DNA of 56,575 nt. Source: an uncultured Gammaproteobacteria bacterium. GTDB taxonomy: Bacteria > Pseudomonadota > Gammaproteobacteria > Steroidobacterales > GCA-2729495. The position numbers and the translations under genes were made by a program. Below, piece after piece: positions 8,209-16,581 of the stretch. Under the pieces are notes generated by a model. It saw nothing but the letters and a program-made list of their open reading frames with translations, did not search any database and had not been told where the DNA came from. Numbering within the stretch: position 1 is the first letter of the stretch; the number at the start of each line of letters is the position of its first letter. The DNA is taken from contig CAKZWQ010000035.1 in the NCBI GenBank assembly GCA_937921935.1, forward strand, positions 1-56,575, in the 5' to 3' direction.

Positions 8209-8801
8209 ACAGTCCTGCACCACTGAACGGACTGGTCCTGGCCGGCGGTCGCAGCCGCCGCTTTGGTCAGGACAAGGCGGCCCTGACAGTGCAGGGGAAG
8301 GCCTGGTTGCAGCGAGCCGTCGACCTGCTGACGCCGCGGGTGAACGAAGTATTTGTCAGCGTGCGGCCGGACCAGCGTGATGATGCGCTGCGGTCCCGGT
8401 TTTCGCTGCTGGTGGATACCCTGGCCGAGGGCGGCCCCCCGGCGGGTTTGCTGGCCGCTCATGCACAGTCGCCCGCGGCTGCCTGGCTGGTCATCGCCTG
8501 TGATCTGGCGGCCCTGGATGCGGCGACCCTGGAAACCCTGATCGCCGCCCGCCAACCGGGGCGGGACGCCACTGCTTACGCCGGGCCCATGAACGGTCAG
8601 CCTGAACCCCTGTGCGCGATCTATGAGCCGGTGGCCCTGGCGCGACTGAGCACTTTGGCTGAGCAGGGTGGCAATTTGTCGCCACGGGATTTGCTCATGC
8701 AGGGCGAGACGGAATTATTGCGGCCCAGTCGGGTCGAAGTGCTGGCCAACGTTAACCGGCCTGCTGATTTGGAAGCATTGCAGAATCGAGGATTGTGCTG
8801 A
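8205..8801 (+). CDS. mobA: Molybdenum cofactor guanylyltransferase
   Basis: This 198-residue nucleotidyltransferase attaches GMP to molybdopterin to make the bis-MGD cofactor of DMSO-reductase family enzymes. It opens with the signature [19 protein letters not shown], followed by a QPEPLCAIY stretch typical of MobA about two thirds along. An ACDLAAL motif replaces the common CDMP metal-binding sequence but keeps the Asp. The start ATG overlaps the moaC stop, and the stop (TGATG) overlaps the folE start, so all three genes are tightly coupled. moaC and folE both concern pterin chemistry, which supports the grouping. A split MobA/MobB arrangement is usual, and no mobB is seen here. Confidence 0.92.
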   Translation: MNSPAPLNGLVLAGGRSRRFGQDKAALTVQGKAWLQRAVDLLTPRVNEVFVSVRPDQRDDALRSRFSLLVDTLAEGGPPAGLLAAHAQSPAAAWLVIACDLAALDAATLETLIAARQPGRDATAYAGPMNGQPEPLCAIYEPVALARLSTLAEQGGNLSPRDLLMQGETELLRPSRVEVLANVNRPADLEALQNRGLC

Positions 8802-9385
8802 TGAGCAAGGACAGTAAACCGACCCAGGCCGAAGCAGAAGAAGCCGTACGCGTGCTGCTGCGCTGGGTTGGCGAGGACCCCGCGCGGGCCGGTTTGAAGA
8901 AAACCCCGGCGCGGGTGGTCAGTGCCTACCAGGACTGGTTTGCCGGTTATCAGTCCGATCCGAAGGCCGTGCTGGGTTCATCCTTTCAGGCTGTGAACAG
9001 CTATGACCGGATCGTTACCTTGCGCGATATCGAATTCTCCTCCCACTGCGAGCATCATATGGCCCCGGTGCTGGGTCGTATTCACCTGGCCTACTTGCCC
9101 CATGAACGCCTGGCGGGTATCAGCAAGCTGGTGCGTGTGGTCGAGGCCCTGACCAAGCGATTGCAGGTGCAGGAGCGCATGACGGCGGAAATCGCCCATG
9201 TGATCAACGATGCCCTTCAGCCGCGCGGTGTTGCCGTAGTGGTGGAGGCGCAGCATCAGTGCATGACCACCCGCGGTGTCAACAAGACGCAGGTCAAGAT
9301 GGTTACCACCGAAATGCTGGGCGAGTTTGCAGACAACGATCGTATTCGGCACGAGTTTATGAATGCCATTGGCAATCCGGCCTGA
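8801..9385 (+). CDS. folE: GTP cyclohydrolase I
   Basis: FolE converts GTP to 7,8-dihydroneopterin triphosphate, the first step of folate synthesis, and its product also feeds queuosine synthesis. The 194-residue protein has all three zinc ligands: Cys83 and His86 in SSHCEHHMAPVLG and Cys154 in QHQCMTTRGV. The catalytic core segment GISKLVRVVEALTKRLQVQER is present. An in-frame GTG two codons upstream exists, but the ATG sits in a TGATG overlap with the mobA stop and gives the usual length. This is a type IA enzyme, which depends on zinc. queA and tgt lie about 19 kb away in the window and would use material derived from this product. Confidence 0.96.
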   Translation: MSKDSKPTQAEAEEAVRVLLRWVGEDPARAGLKKTPARVVSAYQDWFAGYQSDPKAVLGSSFQAVNSYDRIVTLRDIEFSSHCEHHMAPVLGRIHLAYLPHERLAGISKLVRVVEALTKRLQVQERMTAEIAHVINDALQPRGVAVVVEAQHQCMTTRGVNKTQVKMVTTEMLGEFADNDRIRHEFMNAIGNPA

Positions 9386-9438
9386 ACTTTTTAATACGCG
9401 CTGCCTAACAGCCGGTACATAAGCTAAGATCCCGCTGC

Positions 9439-9906
9439 ATGAGCGTAAGTATAAAAAGTATTGCCGATGGTGAAGCCCTGGAAGGCACCGAGCTGGGTGT
9501 TTCCGACTGGCTCCTGGTCGATCAGGATCGAATCAATCGTTTTGCCAAGGCAACGGACGATTATCAGTGGATTCATGTTGATGAGGAGCGCGCGAAGGCA
9601 GAACTGCCGATTGGTTCAACCATCGCTCACGGCTACCTGCTGGTGTCGCTGATTCCCGCCCTGGTGGATCAGTTCGTATTTTTCGAGAATGTGGACCGGG
9701 TAATTAACCTGGGCCTTAACAAGGTTCGCTTCAAGAACATGGTGCCTTCAGGTGCCCGGGTCAGGCTCCGCAGCCAGTTGACCACGGCCCGCAAGCGCGC
9801 CGGCGCCCTGCAGACCACGATTGAGCACACCATGGAGATCGAAGGCCAGGCCAAGCCTGCGTGTATCGCAGAAACCCTGGTCATGTATTTCTTCAAGGCC
9901 GACTAA
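9439..9906 (+). CDS. MaoC-like (R)-specific enoyl-CoA hydratase
   Basis: A 155-residue single hot-dog domain protein. The hydratase 2 active-site motif is visible as Asp41-x4-His46 in TDDYQWIHVDEERAK, followed by the conserved IAHGYL turn near residue 64. Such enzymes hydrate trans-2-enoyl-CoA to (R)-3-hydroxyacyl-CoA, as in PhaJ, and supply precursors for polyhydroxyalkanoate or act in fatty acid turnover. The NodN-like subfamily is another possibility because the flanking residues resemble it. It lies 53 bases after folE and converges on the inositol-phosphatase-like gene. The thiolase at 16.6 kb and tesB at 11.6 kb show that acyl-CoA genes are common here, but nothing ties them into one pathway. 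Confidence 0.85.
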   Translation: MSVSIKSIADGEALEGTELGVSDWLLVDQDRINRFAKATDDYQWIHVDEERAKAELPIGSTIAHGYLLVSLIPALVDQFVFFENVDRVINLGLNKVRFKNMVPSGARVRLRSQLTTARKRAGALQTTIEHTMEIEGQAKPACIAETLVMYFFKAD

Positions 9907-9911
9907 GGGCG

Positions 9912-10748
9912 CTAGTTCAGCAGGGACAGGATTTGCCGGTGAATGGCCGGGCTGGCGCTGACCAGCATGTCTGATTGTCCTTCTCCGCTGAAGTTCTGCA
10001 GGCCATCCAGGGCCGTGCCATCCAGTTTGGAACAAACGCCGCCGGCGTGGCTGACGATATAGCCCATCGCACCCCAATCCAGCAGATCGCCGCCGTGGCA
10101 GGCGAATGCATCCAGTCTGCCCGTGAACAGTTCATTCAGATTGTCGACTGTTTCGCCCGGCCGATAATCCGCAACCAGATCAAAAGCCTGATAGTGATTG
10201 CCGATGGCCTGCATGACGTCGGGCGCCTGGTAAGTCAGGCAAACACGACTGCCGCTTTGGGTGTGCAGAGCGTGCATGCTAGCCAGGGACGGGCTGTTGC
10301 GGTGGCCCGTCAACGCCCCGCGATGCTCAACGGCCAGGTAAAACTGCCCGCTGACGGGCATATAGCTGATGGACGCCAGCAATCGGCCTGCATGGCTAAT
10401 GCTCAGGATGATGTCCCAGTTATCCTGCTGGCTCTGGTAAAGAAAAGTGCCGTTGACCGGGTCCAGGTAGATAACCGTGGCTGCATCAGGGTTGAAGTAA
10501 CGCGCGATAGAAGATTGCGCTGATTCCTCGCCAAAGAAACCCAGTCGCGAATCGCGAGCCAGGGTGGCGACCTCGACGAAGCCCTGAATTGCCAGGTCCG
10601 CATCGGTGACCGCCTCGGCCCAGGCATTCGGGCCGGATTTCTGCCCCGCGCTATGCACACCGCCCTGGATGGTCCGGGCAAAATCTCCGGCTGTAACCAG
10701 TACCGGCAGGTAATGGTCAACCAGGGCGTCGAGTTCTGCGGCTTTCAC
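9912..10748 (-). CDS. Inositol monophosphatase-like protein with altered metal site
   Basis: A 278-residue member of the lithium-sensitive phosphatase fold. The expected order of motifs can be followed: TDADLAIQ at 48-55, FFGEES at 71-76 holding the metal-binding Glu, YLDPVNGTFLY at 94-104, and a late DLLDWGAMGYIVSHAGG replacing the usual WDxAAG motif. The second Asp of the canonical DP(I/L)DGT motif is Asn99 here, which removes a metal-ligand carboxylate. The family includes inositol monophosphatase, fructose-1,6-bisphosphatase and 3'(2'),5'-bisphosphate nucleotidase; a bona fide SuhB is present separately at 33.5 kb. Activity may be weak, changed or lost. It sits 2 bases downstream of the DUF1499 gene on the same strand. 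Confidence 0.75.
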   Translation of the reverse strand: MKAAELDALVDHYLPVLVTAGDFARTIQGGVHSAGQKSGPNAWAEAVTDADLAIQGFVEVATLARDSRLGFFGEESAQSSIARYFNPDAATVIYLDPVNGTFLYQSQQDNWDIILSISHAGRLLASISYMPVSGQFYLAVEHRGALTGHRNSPSLASMHALHTQSGSRVCLTYQAPDVMQAIGNHYQAFDLVADYRPGETVDNLNELFTGRLDAFACHGGDLLDWGAMGYIVSHAGGVCSKLDGTALDGLQNFSGEGQSDMLVSASPAIHRQILSLLN

Positions 10749-10750
10749 CC

Positions 10751-11515
10751 TTAGCCGGTGGCCGACTGCAGGCGCGCCAGGAATTCGCGCATGCGGGCGG
10801 CATTTGCGCCCATGTCGCCGCGCCCGACGCGCGACTTCGAGCGAATGTCCACCTCGCTGCCTTCCGCCGTCGCGCGCACCCGGACAACGACATCATCCTT
10901 GAACTTGAAATAGCTGGTGCTTGCCGTGGCTTCGAGTCTTCCCGTGGCAGGGTCTGATGCCACGACTTCCCAGCCCAGTTCCTCGACAACTCCCTCCGCC
11001 GCCGCGAAAACAACCCCTGGCGCCGTGCTGATTTCCAGCGTAGTCAGATCCGGAAACGCGGCTTGCTGCGCTTCCGCGAACTCGCTCGCATACTCGGGCG
11101 GGTTCTGGGCGCCGCCGGCTTCCCGCACCGCGACGATTTCCACGAACAGCGGCGGGTCGTCGATGTCGGTGGTGACGTCATGGATTGATGGCGCTCCATC
11201 GACCGATGGCCGTTGCGACATGCTGATAACAATGACCAGCACCGCCGCGATCCAGGCACCCCAGGCGCGTCCGCCGGCAATGGCGCCGCCGCTGCCCTTG
11301 CTGATTATCAGCCCGATCAGCAGGATTACGGTCGACAGTGCGCACAGCAACATACCGATGCCGAAGGCGCCAAAGGACCCCATGGGCGACAAGGCGCCGG
11401 CGGCTGCGCCCAGCAGGCCAACAACGGCGGTGAAAAGCCCCAGTCCGGCCATGAAGCTGCCGATACCGCACCAGCGCGTGCCCAGCGGACGTTTGTTCGT
11501 CTCTGTTTCGGTCAT
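10751..11515 (-). CDS. DUF1499 domain membrane protein
   Basis: A 254-residue protein with three hydrophobic segments in the N-terminal half (about residues 17-40, 49-72 and 84-100) and a DUF1499 domain after residue 110. The domain is recognised by the IHDVTTDIDDPP stretch and the late DIRSKSRVGRGDMGANAARM stretch, both typical of the family. The biochemical role of DUF1499 is not established. The protein is predicted to sit in the inner membrane with the domain on one face. It is upstream of and adjacent to the phosphatase-like gene, with which it probably forms a two-gene operon, and divergent from tesB over 50 bases. Confidence 0.8.
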   Translation of the reverse strand: MTETETNKRPLGTRWCGIGSFMAGLGLFTAVVGLLGAAAGALSPMGSFGAFGIGMLLCALSTVILLIGLIISKGSGGAIAGGRAWGAWIAAVLVIVISMSQRPSVDGAPSIHDVTTDIDDPPLFVEIVAVREAGGAQNPPEYASEFAEAQQAAFPDLTTLEISTAPGVVFAAAEGVVEELGWEVVASDPATGRLEATASTSYFKFKDDVVVRVRATAEGSEVDIRSKSRVGRGDMGANAARMREFLARLQSATG

Positions 11516-11565
11516 TTTGCCGGTCCTCCGGTAGTTACAGATGCAGGCAGTTTAAACTGTTAGCC

Positions 11566-12420
11566 ATGCATCCGGTGCTCGCTGATCTGGTTTCCGTCCT
11601 CGACCTCGAATCCATCGAGGCCAACATCTTTCGTGGCCCCAGCCGGGACATCGGCAGCCCGCAGGTATTCGGTGGCCAGGTGCTGGGCCAGGCCCTGATC
11701 GCGGCCAGCCGCACGGTTGAAGAACGCAGTGTGCATTCCCTGCATGCGTATTTTTTGCGGCGGGGCGATGTCAACGCGCCCATCGTCTATGAAGTGGACC
11801 GCGCGCGCGACGGTGGCAGTTTCTCCAATCGACGCGTGGTGGCGATTCAGCACGGCCGGCAGATATTCAACTTGGCGGCATCTTTTCACATCAACGAGCC
11901 GGGATTCGAGCACGCCCTGCAGGCGCCCGACGTGCCCGGGCCCGAAGGTTTGCCCGAGGTAATGAAGGTCTGGGCCGCCAGGCTGGATAACTTGCCGCGC
12001 AAGGTGCGCGAGTTTCTGGGTAATCAGCGTCCTTTTCATGTGCGTATCGTGGAAGAGAACCACAATGACTCCGATGACATGCAGCCCGTCAAGCATGTCT
12101 GGATGAAAGCCGTAGACGAGTTGCCGGATGACCCACAACTGCATCAGGCCATGCTCGCTTATATATCCGATTATGAGTTGCTCGGCACTGCGACCCTGCC
12201 GCACGGAGAGGAGCGGGCCCTGCGCGGCGAACTGCAAATGGCCAGTCTGGACCACGCCATGTGGTTTCACCGGCCTTGTCGGGTGGATGAGTGGTTATTG
12301 TTTTCCTTTGACAGCCCGAGCGCCGGCGGCGCGCGCGGACTGGCGCGCGGCCAGGTGTTCACTCGCGACGGACAACTGGTGTTGTCGACGGCTCAGGAAG
12401 GTCTGATCAGACAGCGCTGA
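11566..12420 (+). CDS. tesB: Acyl-CoA thioesterase II
   Basis: TesB hydrolyses medium- and long-chain acyl-CoA to free fatty acid and CoA. The 284-residue length and double hot-dog layout match E. coli TesB (286 residues). The catalytic trio corresponds to Asp202 (ISDYELLG), Ser227 (QMASLDHAMWFHR, where E. coli has Thr) and Gln277 (STAQEGL). The N-terminal IFRGPSRDIGSPQVFGGQV stretch is characteristic. It is divergent from the DUF1499 gene, and its last 14 bases overlap the end of the carbonic anhydrase-like gene on the other strand. Confidence 0.95.
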   Translation: MHPVLADLVSVLDLESIEANIFRGPSRDIGSPQVFGGQVLGQALIAASRTVEERSVHSLHAYFLRRGDVNAPIVYEVDRARDGGSFSNRRVVAIQHGRQIFNLAASFHINEPGFEHALQAPDVPGPEGLPEVMKVWAARLDNLPRKVREFLGNQRPFHVRIVEENHNDSDDMQPVKHVWMKAVDELPDDPQLHQAMLAYISDYELLGTATLPHGEERALRGELQMASLDHAMWFHRPCRVDEWLLFSFDSPSAGGARGLARGQVFTRDGQLVLSTAQEGLIRQR

Positions 12421-12925
12421 GTTTTTGCCGGTATTCCTCGGCCCGGTCGATGTACCGCTGGGCGCTGCCCGGCAGGGATGCCCGTTCTTCAGCCGTGAGT
12501 TCCCTGACCACTTTGGCCGGTGCGCCAAGGATCAGCACACCGTCGGGAAAGGTCTTGTCTTCGGTAATCAGGGCATGGGCGCCGACAATGCAATTCGCGC
12601 CTATTACCGCCCGGTTCAGTATGGTGCTGCCAATCCCGATCAGGCTGTGTCGGCCGATACGGCATCCGTGCAGCATGACCTGGTGGCCGACGGTTACGAA
12701 CTCATCCAGGACCAGGGGTGCGCCGGGGTCAGCATGCAGCACCGAGCCATCCTGCACGTTGCAGCCCCGGCCCAGGGTGATGGGTTCGACGTCACCGCGG
12801 ACCACCGCACCGAACCAGACGCTGGTGTCTGCACCCAGGTGCACATCGCCGATAACAGCGGCGCCCGGGGCGACGTAAAAATTCCCCGCGGTTACCGGTT
12901 TGCGATCGCCCAGTGCGTAGAGCAT
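12407..12925 (-). CDS. Gamma-class carbonic anhydrase-like hexapeptide protein (YrdA family)
   Basis: A 172-residue left-handed beta-helix protein. Hexapeptide repeats run through about residues 10-140, and the three His residues that bind metal in gamma carbonic anhydrases are present as His64 (SVLHADPGAP), His81 and His86 (VGHQVMLHGC). YrdA/PaaY-type members often show little or no carbonic anhydrase activity when tested, so the function stays open; some act as acyl-CoA thioesterases. Its ATG overlaps the gpmA stop by one base (TGATG), so it is co-translated with gpmA. Its 3' end runs 14 bases into tesB on the opposite strand. Confidence 0.88.
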   Translation of the reverse strand: MLYALGDRKPVTAGNFYVAPGAAVIGDVHLGADTSVWFGAVVRGDVEPITLGRGCNVQDGSVLHADPGAPLVLDEFVTVGHQVMLHGCRIGRHSLIGIGSTILNRAVIGANCIVGAHALITEDKTFPDGVLILGAPAKVVRELTAEERASLPGSAQRYIDRAEEYRQKLSAV

Positions 12926-13668
12926 CAGCCGCCGCTGGCTTGTTTGGCCACGGCTTCAGCAGCCTTGCGGGCCGCGTCGGGGTCACCGACGAATTCGCGG
13001 CCCAGTGAATTCAGGTCATCGTCCAGCTGGTAGACCAGCGGAATGCCCGTGGGAATATTCAGTCCGGTAATTTCCTCATCGGATATGCCGTCGAGCATTT
13101 TTACCAGCGCCCGCAGGCTGTTGCCGTGGGCGGAAATGAGTACGTTCTTGCCGGCGCGCAGTTGCGGTGCAATCTGCGCATTCCAGTAGGGTTCCACGCG
13201 CTCCAGGGTTTCTTTCAGGGACTCGGTGCCCGGGAGATCGGGGATACCGGCATAGCGGGCATCGTGACTGGGGTGGCGCTCATCGTCGAGGGCCAGGGGC
13301 GGCGGTGGAATATCGTAACTGCGACGCCAGATGTGGACCTGATCAGCGCCGTGCTGTTCGGCCGTTTGTGCCTTGTTCAGCCCCTGCAGCGCCCCATAGT
13401 GGCGCTCGTTGAGTTCCCACGCACGCACCACGGGAATCCACATCTGGTCCATTTCATCAAGGATCAGCCAGAGGGTCCGGATGGCGCGCTTTAGCACCGA
13501 GGTGTAGGCCAGGTCGAAATGAAAATCCAGGGCGCGTAATTCTTGCCCGGCGGTTTTCGCTTCGGTAACGCCCTGTTCGGTCAGGTCCACATCGGTCCAG
13601 CCCGTAAACAGATTTTCCAGATTCCATGTGCTCTGCCCGTGCCGGCACAGGACGAGTTTGCCTGCCAT
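12925..13668 (-). CDS. gpmA: 2,3-bisphosphoglycerate-dependent phosphoglycerate mutase
   Basis: The glycolytic enzyme that interconverts 3- and 2-phosphoglycerate. The N-terminal [20 protein letters not shown] contains the phosphorylated His10, and the second active-site His lies in [16 protein letters not shown] near residue 180. At 247 residues it matches the E. coli enzyme (250). I chose the ATG at 13668 over an earlier GTG at 13683 because a strong GGAGGAG ribosome site lies just upstream of it. It is followed by the carbonic anhydrase-like gene with a one-base overlap and preceded by zapE on the same strand. Confidence 0.95.
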   Translation of the reverse strand: MAGKLVLCRHGQSTWNLENLFTGWTDVDLTEQGVTEAKTAGQELRALDFHFDLAYTSVLKRAIRTLWLILDEMDQMWIPVVRAWELNERHYGALQGLNKAQTAEQHGADQVHIWRRSYDIPPPPLALDDERHPSHDARYAGIPDLPGTESLKETLERVEPYWNAQIAPQLRAGKNVLISAHGNSLRALVKMLDGISDEEITGLNIPTGIPLVYQLDDDLNSLGREFVGDPDAARKAAEAVAKQASGG

Positions 13669-13718
13669 AGTGTGCTCCTCCACTCAGGTGTCTAGTGTAA
13701 CCGCCCGGCAAGTGGTCG

Positions 13719-14828
13719 TCAGGGGATGTGGGGGGCGGCCAGGTATTGTTGCGACTGCATCTCCTGCAGCCGGCTGCGGGTGCGCGCGAATTCTCGCTGC
13801 AGGCGTCGTCCCTGGTACAGACTGTCGACCGTCTCGGCAGCGGAAATGATCAGCTTGACGCGGCGATCATAAAATTCATCCACCAGGGCGATGAATCGCC
13901 GCGCCTCATTCTCGCGTAGCTCATCCAGTCTCGGGACATCCGCCAGGATGACGGTTTGAAAGCAACGGGCAATTTCAATGTAGTCATCCTGGCTGCGCGG
14001 GCCTGCGCACAGCGCGGCGAAGTCGAACCAGCAAATGCCATCGGCTCGCCGGATCGTGGAAATGTCACGTCCCAGGACTTCCATGCTCTGTCCGCGGGTG
14101 CCGGTATCCGGGGCAATCTCCGAGAAATACCTGGCGAGATTTTCCTCTGCCGTACTGTCCAGGGGGGAGTGATAGATCTCGGCCTTTTCCAGGACTCGCA
14201 GGCGATAGTCACTGCCGCCGTCGACGGCCAGCACCTGGGTGTGTTGCTGAATCAGAGCGATAGCCGGCAGGAACTTCTGCCGTTGCAGGCCGCCTTGATA
14301 GAGTTCGTGCGGCGGAATGTTCGAGGTAGCGACCAGGCATACGCCGCGCTCGAACAGGGCATCGAATAAGCGGCCCAGGATCATGGCGTCGGCAATATCG
14401 CTGACGAAAAATTCATCGAAGCAGATCAGGCGCGCCTGGGCCGCCAGTTCATCGGCAACGGTGAGCAGCGGGTCGCTTTGCTGCTCCAGTTCGCTGAGTC
14501 GACGGTGCACCCGATACATGAGTCGGTGAAAGTGGTAGCGCAACTTGTTCTCAAAGGGCAGGGCAGAGAAGAACAGGTCCATCACGAAGGTCTTGCCCCG
14601 GCCGACCCCGCCCCACAGGTAAGCGCCGCGAACGGGGCCTGGCCGCCGCACGCGTGGGCGCAGCAGGCGGCTCAACAACGAGATCCCCGGTGCAGGCTGC
14701 GCGGGTGCGCACAAGCCGTCGGCTACCGCCTGCAGGGTCGCAATCGCCTGCAGCTGGGCTGCATCGGCTGCATAGCCCTGTTCTTCAAGGGCTTGGCGGT
14801 ACAAGTTGTCCAGGTCGATGGTGCGCAT
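13719..14828 (-). CDS. zapE: Cell division ATPase ZapE (AFG1-like)
   Basis: A 369-residue AAA-like ATPase. Walker A is GGVGRGKT at residues 73-80, Walker B is LICFDEF near 134-140, and a sensor-like ATSNIPP follows at about 167. The preceding LWGGVGRGKTFVMDLFF and the EFYDRRVKLIISA stretch near the end are typical of ZapE/AFG1. In E. coli ZapE destabilises FtsZ polymers during late division and under low oxygen; the mitochondrial relative acts in protein quality control. The gene is divergent from ETF-QO across 97 bases and lies 50 bases upstream of gpmA, with which it may be co-transcribed. Confidence 0.93.
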   Translation of the reverse strand: MRTIDLDNLYRQALEEQGYAADAAQLQAIATLQAVADGLCAPAQPAPGISLLSRLLRPRVRRPGPVRGAYLWGGVGRGKTFVMDLFFSALPFENKLRYHFHRLMYRVHRRLSELEQQSDPLLTVADELAAQARLICFDEFFVSDIADAMILGRLFDALFERGVCLVATSNIPPHELYQGGLQRQKFLPAIALIQQHTQVLAVDGGSDYRLRVLEKAEIYHSPLDSTAEENLARYFSEIAPDTGTRGQSMEVLGRDISTIRRADGICWFDFAALCAGPRSQDDYIEIARCFQTVILADVPRLDELRENEARRFIALVDEFYDRRVKLIISAAETVDSLYQGRRLQREFARTRSRLQEMQSQQYLAAPHIP

Positions 14829-14925
14829 GCAGGCTCCGGCGGGCGGCGCACACTTTAGCGTCTACAGGCCATTGTGCCCAAGACCCGGTGCTAAACTTTC
14901 GCGTTTTGCGGGCAAGGGCAGACGG

Positions 14926-16575
14926 ATGGCAGAGCGCGAATCCATGGATTTTGACGTGGTGATTGTCGGGGCAGGGCCCTGCGGACTGGCCGCTGCCTGT
15001 CGCCTGATGCAACTCGCGGCGGAACAGGATCGGGAGCTCAATGTCTGCCTGGTCGAAAAGGGCTCGGAAATCGGCGCGCATATCGTCTCCGGTGCCGTGT
15101 TCGAGCCCCGGCCCCTGGATGAATTGTTTCCCGACTGGCGCGACCAGGGTGCCCCGGTCACGGCTGCGGTGAGTGGTGACGATTTCTATTACCTGACCGG
15201 CGAGTCTGGTGCCTGGCGCGTGCCGGATTTCCTGGTGCCCCGTCCCGCCCGTAATCACGGTAACTACATCATCAGTCTCGGCGAGTTGTGCCGCTGGCTC
15301 GGCGAGCAGGCCGAAGCGCTGGGGGTGAATATTTTCCCGGGCTTCGCGGCGGCCGAATTGCTCTACGACGGCGATCGCGTGGTGGGCGTGGCAACGGGTG
15401 ACATGGGCCGGGGTGCCGACGGGCAGCCTAAAGCCGGTTTCGAGGCCGGTTACGAACTGCGGGCGCCGTACACGATCTTTGCGGAAGGTTGTCATGGCAG
15501 CCTTGCCAAGGAGTTGATCGGGCGTTTCGATCTGCGCGCCGATGCCGATCCCCAGCACTATGGCCTGGGGATAAAGGAGGTCTGGGAAATTGATCCGGCC
15601 CTGCATCAACCGGGACAGGTCGTGCATACCCTGGGCTGGCCCCTGGATAACGCCACCGAGGGGGGCGGTTTTCTCTACCACGCGAAGAATAACCAGCTGT
15701 CCCTGGGGCTTATCGTCGGCCTGAACTACACCAATCCCCATCTGAGTCCTTTCGAGGAATTTCAGCGCTGGAAGCAGCATCCCCGCATCCGTCAGTACCT
15801 GGAAGGGGGCAAGCGCATCTCTTATGGCGCTCGGGCAGTGAACAAGGGTGGTCTGCAGTCCCTGCCGCGACTGGTTTTTCCGGGCGGCCTGCTGGCAGGC
15901 TGTGATGCGGGCTTTCTCAACGGGGCGAAGATCAAGGGCTCTCATACCGCGATGAAAACAGGGATGCTGGCCGCCGAATCTGTATTCGCCGGCCTGGGCT
16001 CAGAGCAGGACCGGCCCGCTGTACTGGAGGACTATCCGCGGGCCGTGCGCGAGTCCTGGGTATACGCAGAACTTTATCGCGCGAGAAACTTCGGACCCGC
16101 GCAAAAGAAGCTGGGAAATTTCCTGGGCGCTGCTTTCGCCTGGATCGATCAGAATATTTTCGGTGGGCGGCTGCCCTTTACCCTGCGCTCGCCTGCCCCT
16201 GATCACGCGCAACTGCAGCCGGCAGCCCAGGCATCGCCAATTGACTATCCCAAGCCCGATGGCGTGATCAGTTTCGACCGCCTGTCATCGGTATTTTTAT
16301 CCAGTACCAATCATGAGGAAGATCAGCCCTGTCATCTGCAGCTGGCAGATCCCGAGGTGCCCTTAGGCAAAAATCTGTCGCGATTTGATGAGCCGGCCCA
16401 GCGTTATTGTCCGGCGGGCGTCTATGAGATTGTCGAAGAGGGTGGGGCCCGTCGTTTTCAGATCAATGCGCAGAACTGTGTGCATTGCAAGACCTGCGAT
16501 ATCAAAGACCCGGCACAGAACATCAACTGGGTCGTGCCCGAGGGCGGCGGCGGACCGAACTACTCGGGGATGTAG
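14926..16575 (+). CDS. Electron-transfer flavoprotein:ubiquinone oxidoreductase
   Basis: ETF-QO passes electrons from electron-transfer flavoprotein to ubiquinone at the inner membrane, linking acyl-CoA and dimethylglycine-type dehydrogenases to respiration. The 549-residue protein has an N-terminal FAD site (VVIVGAGPCGLAAA near residues 11-24) and C-terminal [4Fe-4S] ligands Cys495, Cys518, Cys521 and Cys524 in YCPAGVYE and NCVHCKTCDIKDP. It ends with the usual GGGGPNYSGM. I start it at ATG 14926, where the family begins; an ATG 40 codons earlier overlaps the divergent zapE gene. The etfAB genes are not in the window. It converges on the thiolase gene 6 bases further on. Confidence 0.96.
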   Translation: MAERESMDFDVVIVGAGPCGLAAACRLMQLAAEQDRELNVCLVEKGSEIGAHIVSGAVFEPRPLDELFPDWRDQGAPVTAAVSGDDFYYLTGESGAWRVPDFLVPRPARNHGNYIISLGELCRWLGEQAEALGVNIFPGFAAAELLYDGDRVVGVATGDMGRGADGQPKAGFEAGYELRAPYTIFAEGCHGSLAKELIGRFDLRADADPQHYGLGIKEVWEIDPALHQPGQVVHTLGWPLDNATEGGGFLYHAKNNQLSLGLIVGLNYTNPHLSPFEEFQRWKQHPRIRQYLEGGKRISYGARAVNKGGLQSLPRLVFPGGLLAGCDAGFLNGAKIKGSHTAMKTGMLAAESVFAGLGSEQDRPAVLEDYPRAVRESWVYAELYRARNFGPAQKKLGNFLGAAFAWIDQNIFGGRLPFTLRSPAPDHAQLQPAAQASPIDYPKPDGVISFDRLSSVFLSSTNHEEDQPCHLQLADPEVPLGKNLSRFDEPAQRYCPAGVYEIVEEGGARRFQINAQNCVHCKTCDIKDPAQNINWVVPEGGGGPNYSGM

Positions 16576-16581
16576 CCGTCC

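Noticed and set aside
14785..15945. A 386-residue minus-strand frame over ETF-QO
   Set aside because: Antisense shadow; ETF-QO on the plus strand has complete FAD and iron-sulfur motifs.
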